Shown here: piece after piece, positions 42,346 through 50,803 of the stretch
How positions within the stretch are numbered: the first letter of the stretch is position 1
Layout of the letters: each line of letters opens with the position of its first letter
From: Streptomyces sp. NBC_01224
GTDB lineage: Bacteria > Actinomycetota > Actinomycetes > Streptomycetales > Streptomycetaceae
Assembly: GCF_036002945.1 (NCBI RefSeq)
Contig: NZ_CP108529.1
Span: 5,327,001 to 5,391,000 of the forward strand
DNA: 64,000 nt
Direction of reading: 5' to 3'
Made by a program: the position numbers and the translations under genes
The notes under the pieces: generated by a model
Seen by the model: the letters and a program-made list of their open reading frames with translations, nothing else
Databases searched by the model: none
Told to the model about the DNA's origin: nothing

Positions 42346-42407
42346 GCGAAACGATTTCGTTTCGCTGGGCGTGCGGAGTACCGTCGATGTGTACGAAACA
42401 GTTTCGT
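42346..42407. promoter_or_regulatory. Two TetR-type operators between tricorn and tetR
   Basis: GCGAAACGATTTCGTTTCGC at 42346-42365 has perfect 8-bp arms around ATTT. ACGAAACAGTTTCGT at 42393-42407 is a perfect 7+1+7 dyad. Both share the GAAAC/GTTTC half-site and lie 55-116 bp before the TetR start, as expected for autorepression. Confidence 0.75.
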
Positions 42408-42461
42408 TCGATTGGCTGCTGTACGGGAGTCACGAACAGAAGGCGAACAGGAGGTCGGCAC

Positions 42462-43037
42462 ATGGCGCGCACCCGGCTCACGCCCGAGCGCGAGAGCGAG
42501 CTGTACGCCGCCGTGCTCGACCTGCTCCGCGAGGTCGGCTACGACGCCCTGACCATGGACGCCATCGCCGCCCGCACCCGTTCGAGCAAGGCCACCCTCT
42601 ACCGCCAGTGGGGGAGCAAGCCCGAGCTGGTCGTCACGGCCCTGCGGCACAACAAGCCGGTGTCCCTCGCAGAGATCGACACCGGATCGCTGCGCGGTGA
42701 CTTCCACGCCGCGCTGAGCCGTACGGACGACTGCCAGATGGAGAAGAACTCCGCGCTGATGCGGGGTCTGAGCCATGCCGTCCACGACAATCCCGATCTG
42801 CTCCAGGCCCTGCGCGAACTGCTGATCGAGCCGGAGATGACCGGCCTCAACACGCTGCTGCGCCGAGCCGTGGACCGGGGTGAACTGCGTCCGGACCATC
42901 CGGCGCTGAAGTATGTATCGCACATGCTGATCGGTGCCTTCACCGCTCGGCAGCTGGTCGAGGACCGCCCCGTCGACCAGGCGTTCCTCACCGACTACGT
43001 CGACTCCGTGATTCTCCCCGCACTCGGAGTCGGCTGA
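42462..43037 (+). CDS. TetR-family repressor of the MMPL exporter
   Basis: The 191-residue product has a TetR DNA-binding domain: ESELYAAVLDLLREVGYDAL, then MDAIAARTRSSKATLYRQWG and SKPELVVTAL. The C-terminal domain is of the TetR_C_11 kind with QALRELLIEPEMTGLNTLLR. AGGAGG at 42449-42454 fixes ATG 42462. An MMPL exporter gene follows 145 bp downstream on the same strand, so it probably controls itself and the exporter through the GAAAC dyads. Confidence 0.92.
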   Translation: MARTRLTPERESELYAAVLDLLREVGYDALTMDAIAARTRSSKATLYRQWGSKPELVVTALRHNKPVSLAEIDTGSLRGDFHAALSRTDDCQMEKNSALMRGLSHAVHDNPDLLQALRELLIEPEMTGLNTLLRRAVDRGELRPDHPALKYVSHMLIGAFTARQLVEDRPVDQAFLTDYVDSVILPALGVG

Positions 43038-43182
43038 AGATCCTGGCCGGCTCCGGAGTCCGACCCTCCCGTCCCCTTTGCACGGCCCCCTCCCCAAGCC
43101 CCACCTGACACGCCGCTCTCGTCGTCGGGCTGGTTCCTCACGCCCTTTTCCACTCACACGACCTGACCGGGAGTACGTCTCC

Positions 43183-45426
43183 GTGGCCACATTCCTCTAC
43201 AAGCTCGGACGGCTCGCCTTCCGGCGCCGCCGCTATGTCGCCCTGATCTGGGTGGCACTGCTGGCACTCGCCGGATTCGGCGCGGCCTCCGCGTCCACCG
43301 CCACCTCCAGCTCCTTCTCGATCCCGGGTACGGAGGCGCAGAAGGCCTTCGACCTGCTGGAACAGCGCTTCCCCGACTCCAGCGCCGACGGCGCGACCGC
43401 ACGTGTCGTCTTCAAGGCCCCCGATGGCCAGAAGATGACGGACCCGGCGAACAAGGCCGAGGTGAACAAGATCGCCGGCGAGCTGAAGTCCGGCTCGGAC
43501 CAGATCGCCTCGGTCACCGACCCGTACACCGCGGGCGCCGTCAGCAAGGACGGCTCCACGGCGTACGTCTCCGTGTCCTACAAGGTCAACTCGATGGAGC
43601 TGACCGACGCGACCCGGGGCGCCCTCGAGGACGCGGGCCACACGGCGCAGAAGAGCGGGATGACCGTGGAGATCGGCGGTGACGCGCTCCAGGTGATGCC
43701 GGAGACCGGGGCCACCGAGATCATCGGTGTCGCGATCGCGGCGGTGGTGCTGGTCATCACCTTCGGCTCGCTGATCGCCGCCGGGCTGCCGCTGCTCACT
43801 GCCCTGATCGGGGTCGGCATCGGTGTCTCGACGATCACGGCACTGGCGAACGTACTCGACCTGGGCTCCACCACCTCCACCCTCGCGATGATGATCGGCC
43901 TCGCGGTCGGCATCGACTACGCGCTGTTCATCGTCTCCCGTTACCGCGCCGAGCTGGCCGATGGCCGGGAACGTGAGGAAGCGGCCGGACGCGCCGTCGG
44001 CACGGCCGGTTCCGCGGTCGTCTTCGCCGGTCTCACTGTCGTCATCGCCCTGGTCGGCCTCGCCGTCGTCAACATCCCGATGCTGTCGAAGATGGGCTTC
44101 GCCGCGGCCGGCACGGTCGCGATCGCCGTCCTCATCGCGCTCACCCTGGTCCCGGCCATGATGGGCTTCGCGGGCAAGCGGGTCATGGGACGCAAGGCGC
44201 GCAAGGCCGCCGAGGCCGGGAACCGGCCCGAGGCGAAGCCGAACATGGGCACCCGCTGGGCGCGGTTCGTACTGCGCAAGCCGGTGTGGGTGCTGCTGGC
44301 CGGAGTCATCGGTCTCGGTGCGATCGCCGTGCCGGCCGCGTCCCTGGAGATGGGCCTGCCCGACGACGGCTCCCAGCCCACCAGCACCACCCAGCGGCGC
44401 GCCTACGACCTGCTCTCCGACGGCTTCGGCCCCGGCTTCAACGGGCCGCTGATGGTCGTCGTCGACACCGCGAACAGCTCCGACGGCAAGACCGCCGCCA
44501 AGCAGGTCTCCGACGAGATCTCCGGCATCCCGGGCGTCGTCGCCGTCACGCCGGCCCAGTTCAACAAGGCCGGCGACACCGCGATGATCACCGTCGTCCC
44601 GAAGGACCGGCCGAGCTCCACCGAGACCGAGAACGTGGTCCACGCGATCCGTGACACGGGCAAGGACATCAAGTCCGACACGGGCGCCGAGGTCCTGGTC
44701 ACCGGCTCCACGGCGATGAACATCGACTTCTCGCAGAAGATGAACGACGCGCTGCTGCCGTACCTGGCGCTCGTCGTCGGCCTGGCCTTCCTGCTGCTGA
44801 TGCTGGTCTTCCGGTCGGTGCTGGTGCCGCTGAAGGCGGCCCTCGGCTTCCTGCTCTCGGTCGTCGCGGCCCTGGGCGCGGTCGTCGCGGTCTTCCAGTG
44901 GGGCTGGCTCGGCTCGCTCTTCGGCGTGGAACAGACCGGCCCGATCATGTCCATGATGCCGATCTTCATGGTGGGTGTGGTCTTCGGCCTCGCCATGGAC
45001 TACGAGGTCTTCCTCGTGACCCGGATGCGGGAGGCGTACGTCCACGGCGAGAAGCCCGGCCAGGCGATCGTCACCGGCTTCAAGCACGGCGCCCGGGTCG
45101 TCACGGCCGCGGCCGTGATCATGATGGCGGTCTTCGCCGGCTTCATCGGCTCCAGCGAGCAGATGATCAAGATGATCGGCTTCTCGCTCGCCATCGCCGT
45201 CTTCTTCGACGCGTTCGTCGTCCGGATGGCGATCGTGCCCGCGGTCCTCGCCCTGCTCGGCCAGCGCGCCTGGTGGCTGCCGCGCTGGCTGGACCGTCTC
45301 CTGCCGAACGTGGACGTGGAGGGTGAGGGGCTGCGCAAGGAGCTCGGCGAGACGCCCGAGGGCGGCACCAGCCGCGACGGATACGGCGGTGACGCCGAGG
45401 GTGAGCGTGAGCTGATCCGCGTCTGA
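43183..45426 (+). CDS. MMPL-family RND-type exporter
   Basis: The 747-residue product has the twofold MMPL layout: helix 1 at about 20-38, an extracellular domain (FSIPGTEAQKAFDLLEQRFP), five helices with LAVGIDYALFIVSRYRAELA, a second extracellular domain (GLPDDGSQPTSTTQRRAYDL) and a second helix set with FGLAMDYEVFLVTRMREAYV. The two GxDY/MDYE segments carry the proton-relay aspartates. Members export lipids or antibiotics, such as actinorhodin by ActII-3. GTG 43183 follows GGGAG. The TetR gene upstream suggests drug- or lipid-induced expression. Confidence 0.93.
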   Translation: MATFLYKLGRLAFRRRRYVALIWVALLALAGFGAASASTATSSSFSIPGTEAQKAFDLLEQRFPDSSADGATARVVFKAPDGQKMTDPANKAEVNKIAGELKSGSDQIASVTDPYTAGAVSKDGSTAYVSVSYKVNSMELTDATRGALEDAGHTAQKSGMTVEIGGDALQVMPETGATEIIGVAIAAVVLVITFGSLIAAGLPLLTALIGVGIGVSTITALANVLDLGSTTSTLAMMIGLAVGIDYALFIVSRYRAELADGREREEAAGRAVGTAGSAVVFAGLTVVIALVGLAVVNIPMLSKMGFAAAGTVAIAVLIALTLVPAMMGFAGKRVMGRKARKAAEAGNRPEAKPNMGTRWARFVLRKPVWVLLAGVIGLGAIAVPAASLEMGLPDDGSQPTSTTQRRAYDLLSDGFGPGFNGPLMVVVDTANSSDGKTAAKQVSDEISGIPGVVAVTPAQFNKAGDTAMITVVPKDRPSSTETENVVHAIRDTGKDIKSDTGAEVLVTGSTAMNIDFSQKMNDALLPYLALVVGLAFLLLMLVFRSVLVPLKAALGFLLSVVAALGAVVAVFQWGWLGSLFGVEQTGPIMSMMPIFMVGVVFGLAMDYEVFLVTRMREAYVHGEKPGQAIVTGFKHGARVVTAAAVIMMAVFAGFIGSSEQMIKMIGFSLAIAVFFDAFVVRMAIVPAVLALLGQRAWWLPRWLDRLLPNVDVEGEGLRKELGETPEGGTSRDGYGGDAEGERELIRV

Positions 45427-45547
45427 GCCGGGCCCGGCCCGAGTCCGAGCCGCACGGCCGGACCGTAGGGCTTCCGGGGTCCGCGTCTGAGCGGAGCGCG
45501 GCCCCGGATGCGCCGGTTACCTGTGGGGACGGGGGACCGGGGCGACG

Positions 45548-45580
45548 ATGAGCCCCCGTGCGAGCGGCACGGGGGCTCAT
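45548..45580. terminator. Bidirectional hairpin between the MMPL and SsgA-like genes
   Basis: ATGAGCCCCCGTGC pairs perfectly with GCACGGGGGCTCAT over a GAGCG loop. It lies between two convergent genes, 121 bp after the exporter and 9 bp after the SsgA-like stop. Confidence 0.85.
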
Positions 45581-45588
45581 TCATGCCG

Positions 45589-45954
45589 TCACGCCCGGGT
45601 GGTCACCGTCCGCACGGCCTCGGGCCCGGTCTCGTCGTGGATGCGGTGCAGGAAGCGGTTCATCGACGCGTTGTCGAACTGCACCACCTCGACGCCGTCT
45701 GCCGAATGCTTCTCCACGACCAGCTGCGCCCGGCCGCAGGGCCATATCCGGATGGGGCCGCGCCCGGCGGGGGAGCGCATCCCGCCCTCCAGCAGGTCGC
45801 GGCCAAAGGCCCAGTCGGTGCCGCCGGGGAAGGCCACATGGACGGTTCGCGGGTCGGAGGTGGCGTCGTACCGCAGGTCGACGGGGACTGCGAAGGTGTC
45901 GGTGGCCTCGGTGATGAGCCGGGCTTCGGTGTGCTCTTCGATCACGAGGGACAT
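45589..45954 (-). CDS. SsgA-like (SALP) sporulation and cell-division protein
   Basis: SALP proteins control septum placement and peptidoglycan during sporulation in morphologically complex actinomycetes. The 121-residue product has VPVDLRYDATSDPRTVHVAF, then TDWAFGRDLLEGGMRSPAGR, GPIRIWPCGRAQLVVE and FLHRIHDET, all conserved in SsgA/SsgB relatives. AGGAGGAG lies six bases before ATG 45954. It is slightly shorter than SsgB (about 137). Which SALP it is cannot be decided here. Confidence 0.92.
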   Translation of the reverse strand: MSLVIEEHTEARLITEATDTFAVPVDLRYDATSDPRTVHVAFPGGTDWAFGRDLLEGGMRSPAGRGPIRIWPCGRAQLVVEKHSADGVEVVQFDNASMNRFLHRIHDETGPEAVRTVTTRA

Positions 45955-46067
45955 GGCCGACTCCTCCTGTTTGCCCACCCTTGCCATCTAATGTCCCACA
46001 TTTTGGCCGGCTGGTGCGGTGAGGGTGCCGGGGTGACCGAGGTCGCACAGCTGTTATCTATGCGCTC

Positions 46068-46084
46068 TTGCGAATGGTTCGCAA
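46068..46084. promoter_or_regulatory. Nur-like nickel-regulator box
   Basis: TTGCGAATGGTTCGCAA is a perfect 7+3+7 dyad. Written as TTGCGA-N5-TCGCAA it matches 10 of 12 positions of the Streptomyces Nur consensus TTGCAA-N5-TTGCAA. It sits 72 bp before the CbiM-type start, at promoter distance. This points to nickel-dependent repression of the transporter. Confidence 0.6.
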
Positions 46085-46155
46085 CAAGGGTCTATCATTG
46101 CGAGGTTCATGACCCCGCGCAGCTACGCAGTAACGCAGGAAGCGGAGCCTCCTCC

Positions 46156-47214
46156 ATGCATGTACCCGACGGATTCATCAACGCCCCCGTCTCCGCCGCC
46201 GCTGGAGTCGTCGCCGCGGGTGCCGTCGCCGTCAGCCTGCGGGGCGCCCGCCGTGAACTCGATGAACGCACCGCTCCGCTCGCCGGCCTGGTCGCCGCGT
46301 TCATCTTCGCCGTACAGATGCTGAACTTCCCGGTTGCGGCGGGCACCAGCGGGCATCTGCTGGGCGGTGCGCTCGCCGCGATCCTGGTCGGGCCCTACAC
46401 CGGGGTGCTCTGTATCTCCGTCGTACTGCTCATGCAGGGCATCCTCTTCGCCGACGGCGGCCTCACCGCGCTCGGCGTGAACGTGCTCGACATGGGCATC
46501 ACGACCACCGTCGTCGCGTACGCCCTCTTCCGCGGGCTGGTCGGCGTGCTGCCGCGCACCCGTCGCTCCATGACGGCCGCGTCCTTCGTCGCCGCCCTGG
46601 TCTCCGTACCGGCCGCGGCCTGCGTCTTCACGCTGATCTACTGGATCGGCGGCACCACCGACATACCGATCGGCAAGGTCTTCACCGCGATGGTCGGGGT
46701 CCACGTACTGATCGGTATCGGCGAAGCCGTGATCACCGCCCTGACCGTCGGCGCCGTCGTCGCCGTACGTCCAGATCTGGTCCACGGCGCCCGCGGACTC
46801 ACCGCCCCGCTCAAGCTCCGGGTCGACGGCGAGCTCGTCGACGCCCCCGCCCGGCAGTCCGTCGCCCCCGTCGCCGCCCGCTCCACCCGGGGAATCCGGG
46901 CCATCGGCCTGGTCACCGCCCTCGTCCTGGCAGGCTTCGTCTCCTTCTACGCCTCCGCCAGCCCCGACGGCCTGGAGAAGGTCGCCGCCGACCAGGGCAT
47001 CGACAAGAAGACCGAGGAGCACGCCGCCAAGGACTCCCCGCTCGCCGACTACGGCGTCAAGGACGTCTCCGACGCCCGGATCTCGGGCGGCCTCGCCGGA
47101 GTGATCGGTGTCGGTGCCACGATCCTGGTCGGCAGCGGAGTCTTCTACGTCGTCCGCCGCCGTCGCACGCCGGACGCGCCCGCCGGCAGCCCACGCACCG
47201 AGGAGACCGTCTGA
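46156..47214 (+). CDS. ECF transporter substrate subunit, fused CbiM-CbiN / NikM-NikN type
   Basis: The 352-residue product starts MHVPDGFINAPVS, where the N-terminal Met-His(-Val-Pro-Asp-Gly) coordinates the metal in CbiM/NikM S-components. Six helices follow, with PVAAGTSGHLLGGALAAILV and VLLMQGILFADGGLTALGVN as core motifs. From about residue 260 a CbiN/NikN-like part is fused (GFVSFYASASPDGLEKVAAD, final helix GVIGVGATILVGSGVFYVV). Metal is cobalt or nickel; the upstream Nur-like box favours nickel. CbiQ and CbiO genes follow directly. Confidence 0.92.
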   Translation: MHVPDGFINAPVSAAAGVVAAGAVAVSLRGARRELDERTAPLAGLVAAFIFAVQMLNFPVAAGTSGHLLGGALAAILVGPYTGVLCISVVLLMQGILFADGGLTALGVNVLDMGITTTVVAYALFRGLVGVLPRTRRSMTAASFVAALVSVPAAACVFTLIYWIGGTTDIPIGKVFTAMVGVHVLIGIGEAVITALTVGAVVAVRPDLVHGARGLTAPLKLRVDGELVDAPARQSVAPVAARSTRGIRAIGLVTALVLAGFVSFYASASPDGLEKVAADQGIDKKTEEHAAKDSPLADYGVKDVSDARISGGLAGVIGVGATILVGSGVFYVVRRRRTPDAPAGSPRTEETV

Positions 47215-47215
47215 C

Positions 47216-47977
47216 ATGGGCGCCGGACATGCACACAGGCTCTACCGGCACGGGCACTCGCCCGTCCACGACCTGCCGCCGCACTGCAAGCTCGCCGCCG
47301 CCTTCTGCTTCGTCGTGGTCGTCGTCTCGACGCCGCGCGAGGCGGTGTGGGCGTTCGCGCTGTACGCGGCACTGATCGGCGCCGTCACCGCACTGGCCCG
47401 CATCCCCGCAGGCTTCCTGCTCAAGCGGTTGCTCATCGAGGTGCCGTTCGTCGCGTTCGCGCTGCTCATGCCGTTCGTGGTGCCCGGCGAGCAGACCCAT
47501 GTCCTCGGCCTCTGGGTCAGCGTCCCCGGCCTCTGGGGCGCCTGGAACGTCCTCGCCAAGGGCACCCTCGGCGTCGCCGCGTCCGTGCTCCTCGCCTCCA
47601 CCACCGAACTGCGCTCGCTGCTGCTCGGCCTGCAGCGGCTCAAGCTGCCGCCGCTGCTCGTCCAGATCGCCTCCTTCATGATCCGGTACGGCGATGTGAT
47701 CACCGACGAGATGCGCCGGATGTCGATCGCCCGCCGCTCCCGCGGTTTCGAGGCGCGCGGGATACGGCAGTGGGGTGTCCTGGCCAAATCCGCGGGCGCG
47801 CTCTTCATCAGGTCCTACGAGCGCGGCGAACGCGTCCACCTCGCGATGGTCAGCCGCGGCTACGCCGGTTCCATGCCGGTCATCGACGAGGTGACGGCCT
47901 CCAGGACCCAGTGGGCGCACGCCTCGGCACTCCCCGTACTCGCCCTCATAATCTGTCTGCTGGGATGGACCGTATGA
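47216..47977 (+). CDS. ECF transporter transmembrane subunit CbiQ/NikQ
   Basis: The 253-residue product is the EcfT component that joins the substrate subunit to the ATPase. It has several hydrophobic helices and the coupling motifs SIARRSRGFEARGIRQWG and SYERGERVHLAMVSRGYAGS, in which the A-R-G triplets are the ATPase contact helices. GAGGAG precedes ATG 47216, one base after the CbiM-type stop, and the stop overlaps the ATPase start. Confidence 0.93.
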   Translation: MGAGHAHRLYRHGHSPVHDLPPHCKLAAAFCFVVVVVSTPREAVWAFALYAALIGAVTALARIPAGFLLKRLLIEVPFVAFALLMPFVVPGEQTHVLGLWVSVPGLWGAWNVLAKGTLGVAASVLLASTTELRSLLLGLQRLKLPPLLVQIASFMIRYGDVITDEMRRMSIARRSRGFEARGIRQWGVLAKSAGALFIRSYERGERVHLAMVSRGYAGSMPVIDEVTASRTQWAHASALPVLALIICLLGWTV

Positions 47978-48744
47978 GCATGCCCACCGCCCCCGCGCCG
48001 TCCCTGGAGGTCAGCGGCCTCGCCTACGCCTACCCCGACGGCCACCAGGCGCTCTTCGGGGTGGACCTGACGGTCGCCCGAGGCGAACGCGTCGCCCTGC
48101 TCGGCCCGAACGGAGCCGGCAAGACCACCCTCGTCCTCCACCTCAACGGCATCCTCGACGCCGGTGCGGGCACCGTCCGGGTCGCCGGTCTCCCGGTCGA
48201 GAAGCGCAACCTCGCCGAGATCCGCCGCCGTGTCGGCATCGTCTTCCAGGACCCCGACGACCAGCTCTTCATGCCCACCGTCCGCGAGGACGTCGCCTTC
48301 GGCCCCGCCGCCTCCGGGCTGCGCGGCGCCGAACTGGAGGAACGCGTCACCGAAGCCCTGCGGCAGGTCGGCATGGAGGAGTATGCGAACCGGCCGCCGC
48401 ACCACCTTTCCTTCGGCCAGCGCCGCCGCGTCGCCGTCGCCACCGTCCTCGCCATGCAGCCGGAGATCCTGGTGCTGGACGAGCCGTCCTCCAACCTGGA
48501 CCCGGCCTCGCGGCGCGAGCTCGCCGACATCCTGCGGTCCCTGGACGTCACTGTGCTCATGGTCACGCACGACCTGCCGTACGCCCTGGAGCTCTGCCCG
48601 CGCGCGGTCGTCCTGAGCGAGGGTGTCATCGCCGCCGACGACCGTACCCAGGATCTGCTCTGCGACGAGGAACTGATGCGCAGCCACCGTCTGGAGCTGC
48701 CCTTCGGCTTCGACCCGCGTTCCGTGACTGTGAACATGGGGTGA
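47974..48744 (+). CDS. ECF transporter ATP-binding subunit CbiO/NikO
   Basis: The 256-residue ABC ATPase has Walker A GPNGAGKTT, Q-loop FQDPDDQLF, the signature HHLSFGQRRRVAVATVLAMQ (LSFGQ), Walker B ILVLDEPSSNLDP and a switch His in VTHDLPYAL. It drives the metal uptake complex with CbiM-N and CbiQ. ATG 47974 overlaps the CbiQ stop. Only one ATPase gene is present, as normal for cobalt and nickel ECF systems. Confidence 0.94.
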   Translation: MSMPTAPAPSLEVSGLAYAYPDGHQALFGVDLTVARGERVALLGPNGAGKTTLVLHLNGILDAGAGTVRVAGLPVEKRNLAEIRRRVGIVFQDPDDQLFMPTVREDVAFGPAASGLRGAELEERVTEALRQVGMEEYANRPPHHLSFGQRRRVAVATVLAMQPEILVLDEPSSNLDPASRRELADILRSLDVTVLMVTHDLPYALELCPRAVVLSEGVIAADDRTQDLLCDEELMRSHRLELPFGFDPRSVTVNMG

Positions 48745-48786
48745 CCCGCCCCGCGTCCGACCTGCGGCGGGATGCACCATGGGGGG

Positions 48787-49974
48787 ATGAGCGGGAGCGC
48801 AGGAGCAGGCGTGGACGTACGAGGCACGGTGGCGGCCGGATTCGAACCGGTCCGGGATGCTTTCATCCGTAACTTCGAGCAGCGCGGCGAACGCGGTGCG
48901 GCCGTCGCGGTCTACCGGGACGGGCGCAAGGTCGTCGATCTGTGGGCCGGTACGAGAGACGTCGACGGCGCCGAACCGTGGGCCGTCGACACCGTGCAGA
49001 TCGTCCGCTCGGCGGGCAAGGGCATCGCCGCCGCCGTACCGCTGATGCTGCACCAGCGCGGCCAGGTCGACCTCGACGCCACGGTCGGCACGTACTGGCC
49101 GGAGTTCAAGGCGGCCGGCAAGGAACGTGTGCTTGTCCGCCACCTCCTCGCCCACCGGGCCGGCATCCCCGCCCTCGACTGCCCGCTGACCCCCTCCGAG
49201 GCGGCCGACGGGATCTCCGGGCCACAGGCCGTCGCGGCCCAGCGCCCTCAGTGGGAACCCGGCACCGACCACGGCTACCACGCCCAGACCTACAGCTGGC
49301 TCATAGGCGAACTGGTGCGCCGGGTCACCGGCCGCACCGTCGGCCGCTGGGTCGTCGAGGAGATCGCCCGCCCGCTCGGCCTGGACTTCTGGTTCGGCCT
49401 CCCGGCGGAAGAGGCACACCGGGTGGGCCGGATCGGGCCCGTCGAACCCCCGGCCGACGCGGGCAACGGCGGCGCCCTGAGGGTGCGCCCCAAGCGGTCC
49501 GTCGTCGAGGCCTACCGCGACCCGGAGTCCCTCACCCGCCGCGCCTTCGGGGCCATCGACCCCCTCCCCGACGAGAACGACCCCGCCTACCGGGTGGCCG
49601 AACTCCCCGCCTCCAACGGCATCGCCACCGCCCGCGCGCTGGCCCGCTGCTACGCCGCGATGATCGGCCCGGTCGACGGCCACCGACTGTTCGCCCCGGC
49701 CACGCTCACCCTCGCCCGCACCGAGGAGTCGGCCGGCCCGGACCGGGTCCTGGTCGTCAGCACCCGCTTCGGCCTCGGCTACATGCTGCACGGCCCGGCG
49801 GCCCCGCTGCTGGCCCCCGGCTCGTTCGGCCACCCCGGCCGGGGTGGCTCGCTCGGGTTCGCCGACCCCGAATCCGGTATCGCGCTGGGCTATGTGACGA
49901 ACGGTCTGCAGAAGGGAGTCACCGCCGATCCCCGTGCCCAGGCCCTGGTCAGGGCAGTACGGTCGGCGCTATGA
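48787..49974 (+). CDS. Serine hydrolase, beta-lactamase/esterase family
   Basis: The 395-residue product has the Ser-x-x-Lys pair in VRSAGKGIAAAVPLML and a later GYHAQTYSWLIGELV in place of the Tyr-x-Asn motif; the C-terminal GHPGRGGSLGFADPESGIAL holds the HxG-type third motif of EstB-like esterases. No signal peptide is seen. ATG 48787 follows a G6 run. The SDR gene starts within its stop (ATGA), so both act together. Lipid ester or secondary metabolite hydrolysis are plausible. Confidence 0.88.
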   Translation: MSGSAGAGVDVRGTVAAGFEPVRDAFIRNFEQRGERGAAVAVYRDGRKVVDLWAGTRDVDGAEPWAVDTVQIVRSAGKGIAAAVPLMLHQRGQVDLDATVGTYWPEFKAAGKERVLVRHLLAHRAGIPALDCPLTPSEAADGISGPQAVAAQRPQWEPGTDHGYHAQTYSWLIGELVRRVTGRTVGRWVVEEIARPLGLDFWFGLPAEEAHRVGRIGPVEPPADAGNGGALRVRPKRSVVEAYRDPESLTRRAFGAIDPLPDENDPAYRVAELPASNGIATARALARCYAAMIGPVDGHRLFAPATLTLARTEESAGPDRVLVVSTRFGLGYMLHGPAAPLLAPGSFGHPGRGGSLGFADPESGIALGYVTNGLQKGVTADPRAQALVRAVRSAL

Positions 49975-50771
49975 CTCCTCCTCACTCTGCTGGTTCACGG
50001 TTCGACGGTCACGGCGTACTCATCACGGGAGCAGGCCAGGGGATCGGTGCGGCCACGGCCCGCCGGCTGGCCTCGGAGGGCGCGCGCGTCCTGGTCACCG
50101 ACCTGGACGGCGACCGCGCCGCACGCACCGCCGCGGAGATACGCGAGACGGGCGCGACGGCCGAGTCGCTGCCCTGCGACGTGGGCGACCGGGCCGCGGT
50201 CGAGGCCGCGGTGGCCCACGCCGTCGCCGCCTTCGGCTCCCTCGATGTGCTGGTGAACAACGCGTACGCCTGTGCCCCCGACGCGCCGTTCTTCGAGGAC
50301 GAGCCCGACGAGGTCTGGCAGCGCGACCTGGACATCACACTCACCGGACCGTACCGCTGTGCCCGCGCCGCCCTACCGCACCTGGTGGCCTCCGGCCGGG
50401 GCGCGATCGTCAACATCGGCTCGGTCAACGGCGAACAGGACTTCGGCAATCACGCCTACAGCGCGGCCAAGGCGGGCCTGGGCAGCCTGACCCGTACCCT
50501 GGCGGGCCATGCGGGACCGCGCGGCGTACGCGTCAACCTGGTCGCACCCGGCACGATCCGCACCGACGCCTGGACGGGCCGCGACGCGGAACTGTCCCGG
50601 GTGAGCGGCCTCTACCCGCTCGGCCGGGTCGGCGAGCCCGACGACATCGCGTCCGCCGTCGCCTTTCTCGCCTCGCGCGATGCGGCTTGGATCACGGGGA
50701 CGACGCTCCGCGTGGACGGCGGGCTGACGGCGGTCAACTACGGCTTCCGGGACGCGGTTTCGGGGGCCTGA
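49971..50771 (+). CDS. Short-chain dehydrogenase/reductase
   Basis: The 266-residue product is a classical SDR: LITGAGQGIGAATARRL for the cofactor, VLVNNAYACAPDAPF, catalytic IGSVNGEQDFGNHAYSAAKA with Ser-Tyr-Lys, and a C-terminal WITGTTLRVDGGLTAVNYG. It looks NAD(H)-preferring because of Asp in VLVTDLDGDR. It is coupled to the preceding serine hydrolase gene by ATGA, so the two may process one ester or alcohol substrate. Confidence 0.9.
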   Translation: MTPPHSAGSRFDGHGVLITGAGQGIGAATARRLASEGARVLVTDLDGDRAARTAAEIRETGATAESLPCDVGDRAAVEAAVAHAVAAFGSLDVLVNNAYACAPDAPFFEDEPDEVWQRDLDITLTGPYRCARAALPHLVASGRGAIVNIGSVNGEQDFGNHAYSAAKAGLGSLTRTLAGHAGPRGVRVNLVAPGTIRTDAWTGRDAELSRVSGLYPLGRVGEPDDIASAVAFLASRDAAWITGTTLRVDGGLTAVNYGFRDAVSGA

Positions 50772-50803
50772 CCGATGCGGACCCGGTCCGCCCCGCGCCC
50801 GGG

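Noticed and set aside
45955..46155. Cobalamin riboswitch before the CbiM-type gene
   Set aside because: No B12-box-like conserved core could be found; a Nur-like dyad better explains control.
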